From Deltaproteobacteria bacterium (GTDB lineage Bacteria > Desulfobacterota > Deferrimicrobia > Deferrimicrobiales > Deferrimicrobiaceae): a stretch of DNA of 61,038 bases. Numbering within the stretch: position 1 is the first letter of the stretch; each line of letters begins with the position of its first letter. The translations under genes were made by a program, and so were the position numbers. A model generated the notes under the pieces. It had not been told where the DNA came from, did not search any database, and saw nothing but the letters and a program-made list of their open reading frames with translations. The stretch lies in contig CP070783.1 of NCBI GenBank assembly GCA_020346465.1, positions 1,355,319 to 1,416,356 of the forward strand. The letters are read 5' to 3'. Shown here in pieces: positions 1 through 8,326 of the stretch.

Positions 1-346
1 GGGCCGCTGCTCCCGTGCCGTCCGCGGAGTCCGACACCCCGAATGCTCCCGCGAAGGTCGTGACGTTCCCCGATGCGTCGATCTTCCGGATCACGTGGTT
101 TTCCGTGTCGGCGACGAAGCGGTCCCCCGTCGTGGTGACGGCCACGGCCGAGGGGGAGTCGAAGCGGACCGGGTCCGACGGGGAGCCGTCGAAATAGCCG
201 GGCCCGCCGGGGCCGCCCGCGAGGGCGGCGATCGACCCCGCGTCATTCCCGATGCCGTTGTCGCCGCATCCCGAGAAGGCCACGCCGACCATGAACACGA
301 TCGCAAGAACCCCCGCGAAGCGAATACGGGCGTGAACCGGACTCAT
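1..346 (-). CDS. NHL-repeat lipoprotein, 3' end cut by the window edge
   Basis: The reading frame is open from the ATG at 346 to base 1, giving about 115 residues, and continues outside the window. A GGAGGGAG ribosome site lies just upstream. The N-terminus is a signal peptide ending in a lipobox-like FSGC with Cys27, so the mature protein should be a lipid-anchored exported protein. The rest shows one NHL-type beta-propeller repeat (DRFVADTENHVIRKID, then a 'VTTFAGAFGV' turn) and the start of the next. NHL propellers are protein-binding scaffolds, so no reaction can be assigned. It lies 47 bp downstream of the DJ-1 gene on the same strand and may share its transcript. A similar NHL lipoprotein lies at 22258-23694. 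Confidence 0.8.
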   Translation of the reverse strand, partial: MSPVHARIRFAGVLAIVFMVGVAFSGCGDNGIGNDAGSIAALAGGPGGPGYFDGSPSDPVRFDSPSAVAVTTTGDRFVADTENHVIRKIDASGNVTTFAGAFGVSDSADGTGAAA

Positions 347-393
347 CGTCTCCCTCCTGTGCCGCCTGGGGCGCGGCGCGGGCTAGCCCTATC

Positions 394-930
394 TTACCCC
401 TTCGAGATCGCGGAGACGAGCGCCTTTCCGAATTCCCGGGCTGCGGGCGGCCCGTTGGCCGTCACGATCCTCCCCGAGACCACCACCGGCTTCTCGACGA
501 AGATGGCCTGGCCTTTCTCCATCTCCTTCTTCGAGGCGTCCGTCACGTAACAGGTGGACTCCACCCCCTTGAGCACCCCCGCGATCGCCAGGGTCGCCCC
601 CGAGAGGCAGATCCCGCCGACGACCTTCCCGGCCTCCCGGGCCTCGCGAAGAAGCCTGTGGAGGTCGCCGTCGGTCCACAGGTGTTCCGGGGTTCCGCGG
701 CCGCCGACCGCCACCACGGCATCGTAGTCGGATGCCCTGGCTTCCCGGATCGTGAGGTCCGGGTTCTCCACGGCGCCGAGCATCCCCTTTGCGGGGGTCC
801 TCTCCCGGGATGCCACCTTCGCCTGCGCGCCGGCGGCCACCAGCTCCTCCCGGGGATGGGAGAGCTCCTCGTCCCGGAAATCGTTCTGGCAGATGACGAA
901 CAGCACGTTCTTTCCCGACAGCGGTTTCAT
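394..930 (-). CDS. DJ-1/PfpI family protein
   Basis: The protein has 178 residues, usual for the single-domain DJ-1/PfpI superfamily (glutamine-amidotransferase-like fold). An N-terminal strand NVLFVICQNDFRDEE is followed by the conserved DYDAVVAVGGRGT strand-turn. The nucleophile elbow VGGICLSG places Cys108 at the position of the reactive cysteine, but the usual His after it is Leu. Members act as proteases, deglycases or chaperones, and the sequence does not decide which. The ATG at 930 was chosen because homology begins there; the open frame continues upstream without a recognisable domain. It is transcribed away from the thioesterase gene at 1075. Confidence 0.85.
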   Translation of the reverse strand: MKPLSGKNVLFVICQNDFRDEELSHPREELVAAGAQAKVASRERTPAKGMLGAVENPDLTIREARASDYDAVVAVGGRGTPEHLWTDGDLHRLLREAREAGKVVGGICLSGATLAIAGVLKGVESTCYVTDASKKEMEKGQAIFVEKPVVVSGRIVTANGPPAAREFGKALVSAISKG

Positions 931-1074
931 CGCGTCCCCTCCTCTCCGGATGGTCCCATGCCATTTCTCCCATTGTACCCCGGTTGGGAAATCGTCTATC
1001 GTTTCCGGGTGAGGGTCCCGCGCTCGGTTCGGGGGCCAGACTCGCACATTCCATGGAAACCAAGGGGGGGACCG

Positions 1075-1494
1075 ATGAAGGAGACACTGAAGGCCGGCCT
1101 GGATCACGTCCACAAGTACCGCGTTCCCGAGAACAAGACGGTGCCGTACCTGTACCCGGAGGCGCCGGCGTTCCAGGAGATGCCGAAGGTGTTCGCCACC
1201 GGCTTCCTGGTGGGCCTGTGCGAGTGGGCGTGCATCGAGGCGATGGCCCCGCACATGGACCCGGGGGAGGGGAGCGTCGGGACGCTCGTCAACCTGACCC
1301 ACACCGCGGCGACGCCTCCGGGAATGGAGGTCTCCGTCCACGTCCGGTGCATCGGGGTCGACGGCCGCCGGACCGTGTGGGAGATCGAGGCACGGGACGA
1401 GGTGGAGGTGATCACGAAGGGGACCCACGAGAGGTTTGCGGTCGACTTCGCCAAGTTCAACGCCCGGGTCGCCAAGAAGGCCGCCGGGCAATAA
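1075..1494 (+). CDS. FlK-like (fluoroacetyl-CoA thioesterase family) hot-dog thioesterase
   Basis: This 139-residue single hot-dog-fold protein belongs to the family of the Streptomyces cattleya fluoroacetyl-CoA thioesterase FlK. Thr42, Glu50 (in ATGFLVGLCEWA) and His76 (in VNLTHTAAT) fall at exactly the numbers of the FlK catalytic triad. A role hydrolysing small acyl-CoAs in the cytoplasm is likely; fluoroacetate specificity cannot be claimed. The ATG at 1075 follows a purine-rich AAGGGGGG ribosome site. The gene sits 67 bp upstream of a 2-oxoacid:ferredoxin oxidoreductase, which makes acyl-CoA, so a clean-up or overflow role for those products is a reasonable inference. Confidence 0.8.
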   Translation: MKETLKAGLDHVHKYRVPENKTVPYLYPEAPAFQEMPKVFATGFLVGLCEWACIEAMAPHMDPGEGSVGTLVNLTHTAATPPGMEVSVHVRCIGVDGRRTVWEIEARDEVEVITKGTHERFAVDFAKFNARVAKKAAGQ

Positions 1495-1561
1495 CAGAAG
1501 GAAGCCTTCGCATGCAACTCCGGTGGCCTGTCCGTCATCGGTATGAGAGGGGACGAACATC

Positions 1562-3265
1562 ATGGGGATCGACGTCAACATCCGGGTCACGGGAGGCGCA
1601 GGCCAGGGGGTGCATACCGTCAGCAACCTGATCATGCGGATGGTTGCAGGCGCCGGGTATCGTTTTCACGTTACCCAGGATTATGTGAGCCGGATCCGCG
1701 GGGGGAGGAACTCGCAGGGGATCCGGATCGGGTCCGAGCCCGTTCGTGCGGGGAGGGAGGAGGCGGACGTCCTCCTCGCCTTGAACCCGGACCTCCTGCC
1801 GGATTATCTTCCCGCTGTCGGGGAGGGCGGGTTCGCCCTTGCCGACGTTCCTTCCGCCGATCCGCCGCTTTTCCGGGCGCCGCTCAAGGAGATGGCCGTG
1901 CAGGCGGGAAGTCCGATTCTTGCGAACGTCGCCGGGACCGGTGCGATCGCCTGCGCGCTGGGGATTCCCCTGGAGATTGCGGACGCCGTTTTCGCCTCCG
2001 ATTTCAAGGGGGACTTTGTCGAGAAGAACCGGGCGGCCTTAAGGCTCGGAGCGGACTGGGCGAAAGAGAACCTCCCGGAGAAGATCAGGGAGAGGTTCCG
2101 CCTGCCCGCCCGGTCCCACTCGCGACCGATCATCCTGTCGGGGAACGAGGCGCTTGCGCTGGGCGCGATCGCGGGAGGATGCAAGTTCGCGGCCGGGTAT
2201 CCGATGACCCCCGGCACCGGGATCCTGTCCGTCCTGGCGAACGAGGGCCCCTCGGTCGGGCTGGTGTTCGAGCAGGCCGAGGACGAGATCGCGGCGCTTA
2301 CCATGGCGATCGGTGCGTCCTACACAGGTGCGCGCACCATCGTCGCCACCTCGGGAGGCGGGTTCGCGCTGATGGTCGAGGCGTTATCGCTTGCCGGAAT
2401 GATGGAGACGCCCGTGGTCATCGTCGTCGCGATGCGGCCCGGCCCGGCGACCGGAATGCCGACCCGGACCGAACAGGGGGATCTGGAATTCGTTTTGTCC
2501 GCGGGCCACGGCGAGTTTCCCCGTCTCGTGCTCGCCCCGGGATCCCCCGAAGAGGCGTTCGACCTCGCGCAGCGCGCGATGGACCTGGCCGAGGAGTTCC
2601 AGGTGCCCGTTATTCTCCTGACCGACCAGTACCTCGCGGACACGGTCGTGGATATCGACCCGGAGAACCTGGTCGTGCGCCCCCTCCGCCGCCACATCGT
2701 CCGCGGCGATTCGATTCCCCGCACGCGGCAGGGGAAGTATCTCCGCCACGCCTACACGGAAAGCGGCATCTCGCCGATGGCGGTGCCGGGGGAGCCCGGG
2801 ATCACGGTCGTGGTCGACAGCGACGAACACACGGAGGACGGGCATCTCTCGGAAGACCATGCGACGCGCATCCGGATGGTGGAGAAGCGTCTTCGCAAAG
2901 GGGTGACGCTGGCAGGGAAGACGATTCCCCCTCTATTCACGGGGCCGCCGAACGGGGACCTGGTCCTGATCGGCTTCGGATCGACGAAAGAGGTGATCGA
3001 GGAGACCCGGCGGATCCTCGCCCGGGAGGGGCGGAACGTGGCAGCGGTGCACCTGCGGCAGGTGTGGCCGTTCCCTGCGGAGGAGATCGCGGGGATCGTC
3101 CCCCGCTTCGGGGCTGCGCTCACGGTGGAGAACAATGCCCGGGGCCAGCTTGCCCGGGTGATCCGGAGCGAATGCGGCGTGAGGATCGACGGGACGGTCT
3201 CGCGCTACGACGGCCTGCCGTTCACCCCCGCAGCGCTGGCGAGGGACGTGAGGAGGAGGATATGA
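1562..3265 (+). CDS. 2-oxoacid:ferredoxin oxidoreductase, fused gamma-alpha subunit
   Basis: The protein has 567 residues. Residues 1-180 are the gamma domain (RVTGGAGQGVHTVSNLI, then YVSRIRGGRNSQGIRI). About 195-567 are the alpha domain with the pyrimidine-binding region (AAGYPMTPGTG) and EQAEDEIAALTMAIGAS. Together with the beta subunit that follows, it would convert a 2-oxoacid plus CoA to acyl-CoA and CO2 while reducing ferredoxin. The architecture is that of the KorAB-like group; the substrate (2-oxoglutarate or another oxoacid) cannot be read from sequence. No separate ferredoxin-like delta subunit is present. A GAGGGGA ribosome site precedes the ATG, and the stop overlaps the next gene as ATGA. 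Confidence 0.9.
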   Translation: MGIDVNIRVTGGAGQGVHTVSNLIMRMVAGAGYRFHVTQDYVSRIRGGRNSQGIRIGSEPVRAGREEADVLLALNPDLLPDYLPAVGEGGFALADVPSADPPLFRAPLKEMAVQAGSPILANVAGTGAIACALGIPLEIADAVFASDFKGDFVEKNRAALRLGADWAKENLPEKIRERFRLPARSHSRPIILSGNEALALGAIAGGCKFAAGYPMTPGTGILSVLANEGPSVGLVFEQAEDEIAALTMAIGASYTGARTIVATSGGGFALMVEALSLAGMMETPVVIVVAMRPGPATGMPTRTEQGDLEFVLSAGHGEFPRLVLAPGSPEEAFDLAQRAMDLAEEFQVPVILLTDQYLADTVVDIDPENLVVRPLRRHIVRGDSIPRTRQGKYLRHAYTESGISPMAVPGEPGITVVVDSDEHTEDGHLSEDHATRIRMVEKRLRKGVTLAGKTIPPLFTGPPNGDLVLIGFGSTKEVIEETRRILAREGRNVAAVHLRQVWPFPAEEIAGIVPRFGAALTVENNARGQLARVIRSECGVRIDGTVSRYDGLPFTPAALARDVRRRI

Positions 3266-4122
3266 CAGGCAGGTACGAAACGGACTTCGAAAACGCGTGG
3301 TGCCCCGGGTGCGGCAACTTCGGGATCCTGAACGCGGTCACGATGGCGCTGGAGGCGACCGGAAGGGAGAAACACGAGATCGTCCTCGTCTCCGGCATCG
3401 GGCAGGCGGCGAAGCTTCCGCATTCCGTAGACGTCAACGTGTTCAACGGGCTGCACGGCAGGGCCCTTCCCGCGGCGGCGGGGATCAAGATGGCCAACCC
3501 GGGGCTCACGGTCATTGTCACGAGCGGGGACGGCGACATCTACGGGGAGGGCGGAAACCATTTCCTCCACAACATCCGCAGAAACGTCGACATCGCGCTG
3601 TTCGTCCACGACAACCAGGTCTACGGGTTGACGAAGGGGCAGCCGTCCCCCACGGCGAGCGCCGGCTGGACCGGTTCCCTTCAGCGGTCGGGTGTGATAT
3701 CGGGACCTTTTCCTCCGCTGGCGGTCGCCCTGGCGCTCGGGTGCGGTTTCGTGGCGCGGGGGTATGCGGCAGATCCGGCATTTACCTCCGACCTGATGCT
3801 TCAGGCGATCCGCTTCCCGGGCTTCGCGCTCGTCGACATCCTGCAGCCGTGCGTTACGTTCAACAAGAAGAACACGTACCAGTGGTACGGGAAGATGGTG
3901 CAGAAGCTGCCCCCCGACCACGATGTGACGGACCGGGAAAAGGCCATGACCCTTGCGCTCGAATGGGAGGAAAGGATCCCGCTGGGAGTTCTTTACCGCA
4001 GGGAAAAGCCCACGTTCGAGCAGCTGCACCCGCAGGTCCCCGGTCTTCCGCTCGGGGAGCGCGAAACGCCGGAGGAGGCGGTTCGCGCCCTGCTCCTGCG
4101 GAGGAGGGCGGTCCCCGGGTGA
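3262..4122 (+). CDS. 2-oxoacid:ferredoxin oxidoreductase, beta subunit (thiamine diphosphate binding)
   Basis: This 286-residue beta subunit starts within the stop of the alpha gene (ATGA overlap), so the two are translationally coupled. Visible features are WCPGCGN (Cys14, Cys17) near the N-terminus, the ThDP/Mg motif GDGDIYGEGGNHF, and the late LQPCVTFNKKN cysteine. These cysteines normally ligate a 4Fe-4S cluster. The position occupied by Cys in many archaeal homologues (SGIGC) reads SGIGQ, a variation I believe also occurs in bacterial KorB-like proteins. Electrons from oxidative decarboxylation would pass through this cluster to a ferredoxin encoded elsewhere. Confidence 0.9.
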   Translation: MTGRYETDFENAWCPGCGNFGILNAVTMALEATGREKHEIVLVSGIGQAAKLPHSVDVNVFNGLHGRALPAAAGIKMANPGLTVIVTSGDGDIYGEGGNHFLHNIRRNVDIALFVHDNQVYGLTKGQPSPTASAGWTGSLQRSGVISGPFPPLAVALALGCGFVARGYAADPAFTSDLMLQAIRFPGFALVDILQPCVTFNKKNTYQWYGKMVQKLPPDHDVTDREKAMTLALEWEERIPLGVLYRREKPTFEQLHPQVPGLPLGERETPEEAVRALLLRRRAVPG

Positions 4123-4138
4123 TCCTGCCGGCGGGGCG

Positions 4139-4387
4139 TCAGGGTTTTTTCGGGGGGGGGCTGGTTCTCGCCTCTTCCGCGTTGCGTCTGTCCCATTCGC
4201 TGCCGAAGAAGCAGATTCCGACGATGCAACCGATGACGCCCAAGGAGAAGAGAACCCACGTGAGGAGCGTCCCGGGGGAGCTCTTCGCCCCTTCTGAATA
4301 GATCAGCAATCCGTAGACGCACAACCCGAGGAAAACGGATGCGCACAGGTTGAATCCGAAGATGGCCGCTTTCTTTGGGACCCGCAC
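4139..4387 (-). CDS. small hypothetical membrane protein with two transmembrane segments
   Basis: The 82-residue protein has two hydrophobic helices, roughly residues 8-29 and 41-61, joined by a short polar loop and followed by a charged, proline-ending tail (TSPPPKKP). No domain is recognised. It lies between the convergent end of the oxidoreductase operon, 16 bp away, and the divergently transcribed rmuC. Its length, clean hydropathy and fit between neighbours support it as real, but it is unplaced functionally. Confidence 0.55.
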   Translation of the reverse strand: MRVPKKAAIFGFNLCASVFLGLCVYGLLIYSEGAKSSPGTLLTWVLFSLGVIGCIVGICFFGSEWDRRNAEEARTSPPPKKP

Positions 4388-4479
4388 AGCTCCCCCTTGA
4401 CGCGTTCTCTTGTGCTACTCTTCCAGGTAGCCGGCCCGGAACGGGAACCGGTGTCGATCCAGAGGCGTAACATATTACC

Positions 4480-5577
4480 ATGGAATTTCTCCCCGTACTC
4501 ACCCTGATCGTGGCGGTGGCCACTCTCCTCGTCGTTCTCCTTCGCCGGACGACGCCCCTGCAAGAGAAGCTGGACCGGATGGAAAGGGGATTCTCCGACG
4601 CGCTGCGTTCGAGCGCGCTGGATCTCGCGCGAGGGCACGCGGATGCCACGGCACGGCTTCGCCAGGAGGTTTCGGAGAACATCCTCCAGGGGGTGGACGG
4701 GATTTCCCGCCGGATCGAGCAGAAGCTCGCCGAGATTCGCGGGGAGATGGCGCGCGAACTGTCCGAGACGGCGGACCGGAACGTCAGGGGGTTCGACCAG
4801 GTCGCGTCGCACCTGAAGGAGCTGGGGGCTGCGACGGGGCAGATGGTCCTCCTTTCCCGCGACATCGGCCAGCTCAACGTGCTCCTCACCCAGCCGAAGG
4901 CCAGGGGCGCCTTTGGAGAGCTGACCCTCTCGCAGATGCTCTCCGACCTGTTCGGCTCCCACACGGAGATGTTCGATCTGCAGTACCAGATGGAGTGGGG
5001 GGAGAGGGCCGACGCGGCGATCTTCGTGCGTCCCGACCGGAGCCAGTTCGTCTGCGTCGACGCCAAGTTTCCCATGGCGCACGCCCTGCCTCTCCTGGAA
5101 GGGGAAGCGGAAGAGGCGGCGCGCAGGGACCACGAGAAGGCCTTCGCGAGAGACGTTCTGGCCCAGGCCGAGTCGATCCGGGCGAAATACATCCGCCCCC
5201 CGAAGACGCTCGATTTCGCGTTTCTCTTCGTCCCCGCGGAGTCCGTCTACTACCTCCTGCTTCGGAACCGGACGCTTCACGAGCAACTGCTGCGGCTCCA
5301 GGTGATCCCGACGTCGCCGAACAGCTTCTTCGCCTACCTGCAGGCGCTCGCGTTCGCGTTCCGGGGGTTCAAGATCGAGCAGAAGACCCGGGAGATCCAG
5401 GACCTGCTGGAAAGGGTGGGCAAGGACTTCGAGCGGTTCGCGGACAACTTCCGCATTTTCGGGCGGCACCTGGACAACGCACAGGCCAAATACATGGAAT
5501 CGGTGCGGGATGTCGAGAGGTTCCGGGCGCGGATCGGCTCCCTGCGCAGCGGGGAGGAGAAACTGCCGGAAGGGTGA
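4480..5577 (+). CDS. rmuC: DNA recombination protein RmuC homologue
   Basis: The protein has 365 residues. An N-terminal membrane anchor (about 4-21) is followed by a long coiled coil (about 25-110) and the RmuC domain with its restriction-endonuclease-like core (GAFGELTLSQMLSD, then DAAIFVRPDRSQFVCVDAKFP and the FLFVPAESVYY strand). RmuC is thought to limit DNA inversions and rearrangements at short repeats; the biochemical activity is poorly defined in the family. It is shorter than the E. coli protein but contains the complete core. It converges on fliA with an 18 bp gap. Confidence 0.9.
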   Translation: MEFLPVLTLIVAVATLLVVLLRRTTPLQEKLDRMERGFSDALRSSALDLARGHADATARLRQEVSENILQGVDGISRRIEQKLAEIRGEMARELSETADRNVRGFDQVASHLKELGAATGQMVLLSRDIGQLNVLLTQPKARGAFGELTLSQMLSDLFGSHTEMFDLQYQMEWGERADAAIFVRPDRSQFVCVDAKFPMAHALPLLEGEAEEAARRDHEKAFARDVLAQAESIRAKYIRPPKTLDFAFLFVPAESVYYLLLRNRTLHEQLLRLQVIPTSPNSFFAYLQALAFAFRGFKIEQKTREIQDLLERVGKDFERFADNFRIFGRHLDNAQAKYMESVRDVERFRARIGSLRSGEEKLPEG

Positions 5578-5595
5578 CCTCTCTCTTCGGAGCCC

Positions 5596-6363
5596 CTACT
5601 TCTCCCGCTGGGAACGGAGTTTCCCCCGCAGCCGGAGGACGGCCTGCGCGTGAAGCTGGCAGACCCTCGGCTCGCCCAGGCCGAATATGGCGCCGATCTC
5701 CTTCATCGTGAGCTCTTCGTAGTAGTACAGTGCGATCAGCTGCTTCTCCCTCTCCGGCAGCACGTCGATCGCCTTGGCAAGCATCTCCTTGAGGTCCCGG
5801 AGGAGTTCGTCCTTGTGGATCTCCTCCTTGGCCGCCTCGGACAGGGCCTTCTGGACGCCGGCGGCGCTTCCGTTGTATTCGTCCTCGGGGTCGTCCATCG
5901 ACAGGACGGAGAGGCCGGAGTAGAGCGCGAGCTGTTTCTGCAGCTCGGCGACCGGGATCTTCAGGTCGGCCGCGACCTCCTCCTCCCCGGGAGGACGGCC
6001 CAGGGTGGCCTCCAGCCGCGCGTAGGCGTTCCCCAGTCGGTTCGCGTTCTGTCTCGCGGCGCGGGAGAACCAGTCCATCTCGCGAAGGTAGTCGAGCATG
6101 GCGCCGCGGATGCGGAACTCGGCGTATGTCTTGAACTTGATCCCGCGCGAGGAGTCGAACTTTTCCGCCGCGTCCAGCAGCCCGACGACGCCCGAGCTCA
6201 CGAGATCGTCCATTTCGATACTCTGCGGAAGACGGAGCTTCAGGGAGCTGGCGTGGTACCGGATCCCCGGGAGGAACTCGTTCACCAGGGTCTCCCGGTC
6301 GGGAAAAGGCAGAGGTTTTGCGCCTCGCCTTTCCGCGGTTCGGAGAGCGACGTTGCGTCCCAT
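5596..6363 (-). CDS. fliA: RNA polymerase sigma factor FliA (sigma-28)
   Basis: This 255-residue sigma-70-family factor of the flagellar/motility class has region 2 (DLVSSGVVGLLDAAEKFD, then FKTYAEFRIRGAMLDYLRE and the MDWFSRAAR element), region 3 and region 4 (LPEREKQLIALYYYEELTMKEIG, GLGEPRVCQLHAQA). It would direct core polymerase to late flagellar and chemotaxis promoters. A consensus sigma-54 promoter lies 43-70 bases upstream of the start, and the gene follows a sigma-54 activator gene on the same strand. Its anti-sigma partner flgM is encoded divergently at 8045. No flagellar structural genes occur in the window. Confidence 0.93.
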   Translation of the reverse strand: MGRNVALRTAERRGAKPLPFPDRETLVNEFLPGIRYHASSLKLRLPQSIEMDDLVSSGVVGLLDAAEKFDSSRGIKFKTYAEFRIRGAMLDYLREMDWFSRAARQNANRLGNAYARLEATLGRPPGEEEVAADLKIPVAELQKQLALYSGLSVLSMDDPEDEYNGSAAGVQKALSEAAKEEIHKDELLRDLKEMLAKAIDVLPEREKQLIALYYYEELTMKEIGAIFGLGEPRVCQLHAQAVLRLRGKLRSQREK

Positions 6364-6416
6364 CGTATCCCTCCCTTCTGTGAGGTACGTTCCGAAAAAG
6401 GGATGGTCACGTTGGG

Positions 6417-6432
6417 AGCAACATGCGTGCCA
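6417..6432 (-). promoter_or_regulatory. sigma-54 promoter of fliA
   Basis: Read on the minus strand the sequence is TGGCACG-N4-TTGCT, a full match to the sigma-54 -24/-12 consensus with the required 10 bases between the GG and GC pairs. Transcription would start near 6406, giving a leader of about 43 bases before the fliA ATG at 6363. Confidence 0.85.
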
Positions 6433-6508
6433 CGGGGGGCTTTATGCATAACCTGTTGATATGCTTATGGAATATTTAGCGGCGGTGGCGGGGATGAAGA
6501 ATGCGGGG

Positions 6509-6524
6509 CGTCAAAATATTGACG
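6509..6524. promoter_or_regulatory. palindrome, candidate activator site upstream of fliA
   Basis: The perfect inverted repeat CGTCAA-AATA-TTGACG is centred about 110 bases upstream of the predicted fliA start site, the usual distance for an enhancer-binding protein at a sigma-54 promoter. It lies between the stop of the sigma-54 activator gene (6545) and the promoter, so it is a natural candidate binding site for that activator. It has no T-tract, which argues against a terminator. Confidence 0.5.
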
Positions 6525-6544
6525 AGGGGGGTGCTGCCTGACAA

Positions 6545-7933
6545 TTATGGGCCATGCAACTTTTTCCGCTTGAGCATTTCCAGGAGCGTCGTCCGTTTCA
6601 GCCCGAGAAGGGCCGCCGCCCTGTTCCTGTTCCCGCCGCTGAGAGAGAGGGCTTCCCGGATGAGGCCGTTCTCGAAATCCTCCCTGGCTTTCCGGAGATC
6701 GATCCCTCCGACCCGCAGTTTCTCCGCGGCCTTGCCGCCGGCCCTGTCCTCCCGCGGGATCATCGCCGGCGGCAGGTCTTTCCTCTCGAACCACCCGTCC
6801 CGGGACAGGACGACGAGTCGCTCCACCAGGTTCTCCAGTTCCCTCACGTTTCCGGGCCAGGGGTACCGTTCCAGGAGTTCCATCGCGTCCGGCCGGAACC
6901 CGTGAGCTCTCCTCCCGTCGCCCCGGGGGTATTTGCCAAGAAAATGGTCTGCCAGGATGGGGATGTCCTCGGTCCGTTCCCGCAGGGGGGGGAGGTGGAT
7001 GGGGATCACGTTGAGCCGGAAGTAGAGATCCTGCCGGAAGCGGCCCGCGGAGATCTCCTTTTCCAGATCCTTGTTCGTCGCCGCGATGACACGAACGTCC
7101 ACATCGACCGCCTTCGTTCCCCCCACCGGCGTGAAGGACTGCTCCTGGAGCACCCGGAGAATCTTCGCCTGGAGGGGCGGACTCATCTCCCCGATCTCGT
7201 CCAGGAAGATCGTTCCCCTGTGGGCCTCCTCGAACCTGCCGGTCCTCGCGGTGTGGGCCCCGGTGAAGGCGCCTCGCGTGTGGCCGAAGAGCTCGCTTTC
7301 GAGAAGCTCGCCCGGGATGGCGGAGCAGTTCACGGGGACGAGAATCCGGTCCGCGCGGCTGCTGTTGTAATGGATGGCCCGGGCGATGAGCTCCTTGCCC
7401 GTGCCGCTCTCCCCCAGGAGGAGGATGGTCGAGTCGCTGCCGGCCACCTTCGACACCAGGGAGAGCATTTCCCGGAACGACTCGCTGATCCCGATGATGT
7501 TTTCGAACCGGTAGCGTCCGACGGCCTGTCTCTTGAGGTGGATGTTCTCCTTCTTCACCCCCGTCATCTCGAGCGCCCGGTCCACGAGATGGACGACTTC
7601 CAGCACCTTGAACGGTTTCGTGATGTAGTGGAACGCGCCGAGCTTCATGGCCTGGACGGCGTTCTCCACCGTTCCGTACCCCGTCATCAGGATGACCTCG
7701 CAGTGGACGAGGGTCTTCTTCGCGTGGGAGAGGACCGCGATGCCGTCTCCGCCGGGCATCACGAGGTCCGTGAGGACGACGTCGATGTCGTTCTGGTCGA
7801 TCAGGGCGATCGCCTCGGCGCCGGATCGGGCAGGGTGGACGCGGAGGTCCGGCTGGGAAAAGGCGCTCAGAAGAAGCTCGAGGATGTTTTCGTCGTCTTC
7901 CGCAATAAGGAGGGATTTCCTCATCGGGATCAT
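6545..7933 (-). CDS. sigma-54-dependent response regulator (NtrC/FlrC type)
   Basis: The 462-residue protein has three domains: receiver (1-120, acidic pocket EDD and Asp56 in LTDLVMPGGDG), AAA+ (about 140-375, Walker A GESGTGKE, GAFTGA loop contacting sigma-54, DEIGEM), and C-terminal Fis-type helix-turn-helix (GGNRNRAAALLGLKRTTL). Phosphorylation should trigger ATP-driven opening of sigma-54 promoters. The ATG at 7933 is preferred over an upstream ATG because GGAGGG lies six bases before it. The gene is immediately upstream of the sigma-54-controlled fliA, which suggests a flagellar class-III activator; no cognate kinase is adjacent. An NtrC-like role in another pathway remains possible. 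Confidence 0.9.
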   Translation of the reverse strand: MIPMRKSLLIAEDDENILELLLSAFSQPDLRVHPARSGAEAIALIDQNDIDVVLTDLVMPGGDGIAVLSHAKKTLVHCEVILMTGYGTVENAVQAMKLGAFHYITKPFKVLEVVHLVDRALEMTGVKKENIHLKRQAVGRYRFENIIGISESFREMLSLVSKVAGSDSTILLLGESGTGKELIARAIHYNSSRADRILVPVNCSAIPGELLESELFGHTRGAFTGAHTARTGRFEEAHRGTIFLDEIGEMSPPLQAKILRVLQEQSFTPVGGTKAVDVDVRVIAATNKDLEKEISAGRFRQDLYFRLNVIPIHLPPLRERTEDIPILADHFLGKYPRGDGRRAHGFRPDAMELLERYPWPGNVRELENLVERLVVLSRDGWFERKDLPPAMIPREDRAGGKAAEKLRVGGIDLRKAREDFENGLIREALSLSGGNRNRAAALLGLKRTTLLEMLKRKKLHGP

Positions 7934-7981
7934 TGTACCCTCCGGGGAGCGCGGCACGGAAGGTCAATGTTCCGGCGGGGA

Positions 7982-8008
7982 TAAAGTTTTGGGGGAAAGG
8001 GTCGATAA
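7982..8008 (+). promoter_or_regulatory. sigma-28 (FliA) promoter of flgM
   Basis: TAAAGTTT at 7982-7989, an 11-base spacer and GTCGATAA at 8001-8008 match the enterobacterial sigma-28 consensus TAAAGTTT-N11-GCCGATAA at 15 of 16 positions. It directly precedes flgM, which would place the anti-sigma factor under its own target sigma. Confidence 0.85.
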
Positions 8009-8044
8009 GGTTCTTGTACGGATGTTATCCCACGGAGCTATCCA

Positions 8045-8242
8045 GTGAACAGCAAAGGTGCGGGGGGAAAAAAGGGAAACGGGCCGGATTCCGGCGGAAA
8101 ACCGTCGGCCCGCAGGAAACGGATCGAGCGCCTCAAGGCGATGGTGGAGAAAGGGACCTACCGCGTAAACCCGAAGGAAATCGCCGAAAAGATGATCGAA
8201 GACGCCGTCCGCGCGATACGCTCGCGACACGGTTCGGAGTGA
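8045..8242 (+). CDS. flgM: anti-sigma-28 factor FlgM
   Basis: This 65-residue basic protein has the FlgM C-terminal sigma-binding signature: KRIERLKAMVEKGTYRV followed by NPKEIAEKMIEDAV. FlgM binds FliA and blocks late flagellar transcription until it is secreted through the completed hook-basal body. The N-terminal 25 residues are low-complexity and Gly/Lys-rich, as expected for a disordered region. Translation starts at GTG 8045, with GGAG seven bases upstream. The sigma-28 promoter directly in front and the nearby fliA support the assignment. Confidence 0.85.
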   Translation: MNSKGAGGKKGNGPDSGGKPSARRKRIERLKAMVEKGTYRVNPKEIAEKMIEDAVRAIRSRHGSE

Positions 8243-8326
8243 ACGCGCGGCTTTCCCCTGCAAACCTGCTTGCGCTTGGGATACAATCTTTCCAACAGGG
8301 ACCGAGAAAGGGAACGGGGGCGCGGG

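Noticed and set aside
1543-4122. An 859-residue frame that seems to fuse an N-terminal region to the oxidoreductase beta subunit
   Set aside because: The upstream 570 residues are the wrong frame of the gamma-alpha gene; the beta subunit starts at 3262 with an ATGA coupling.
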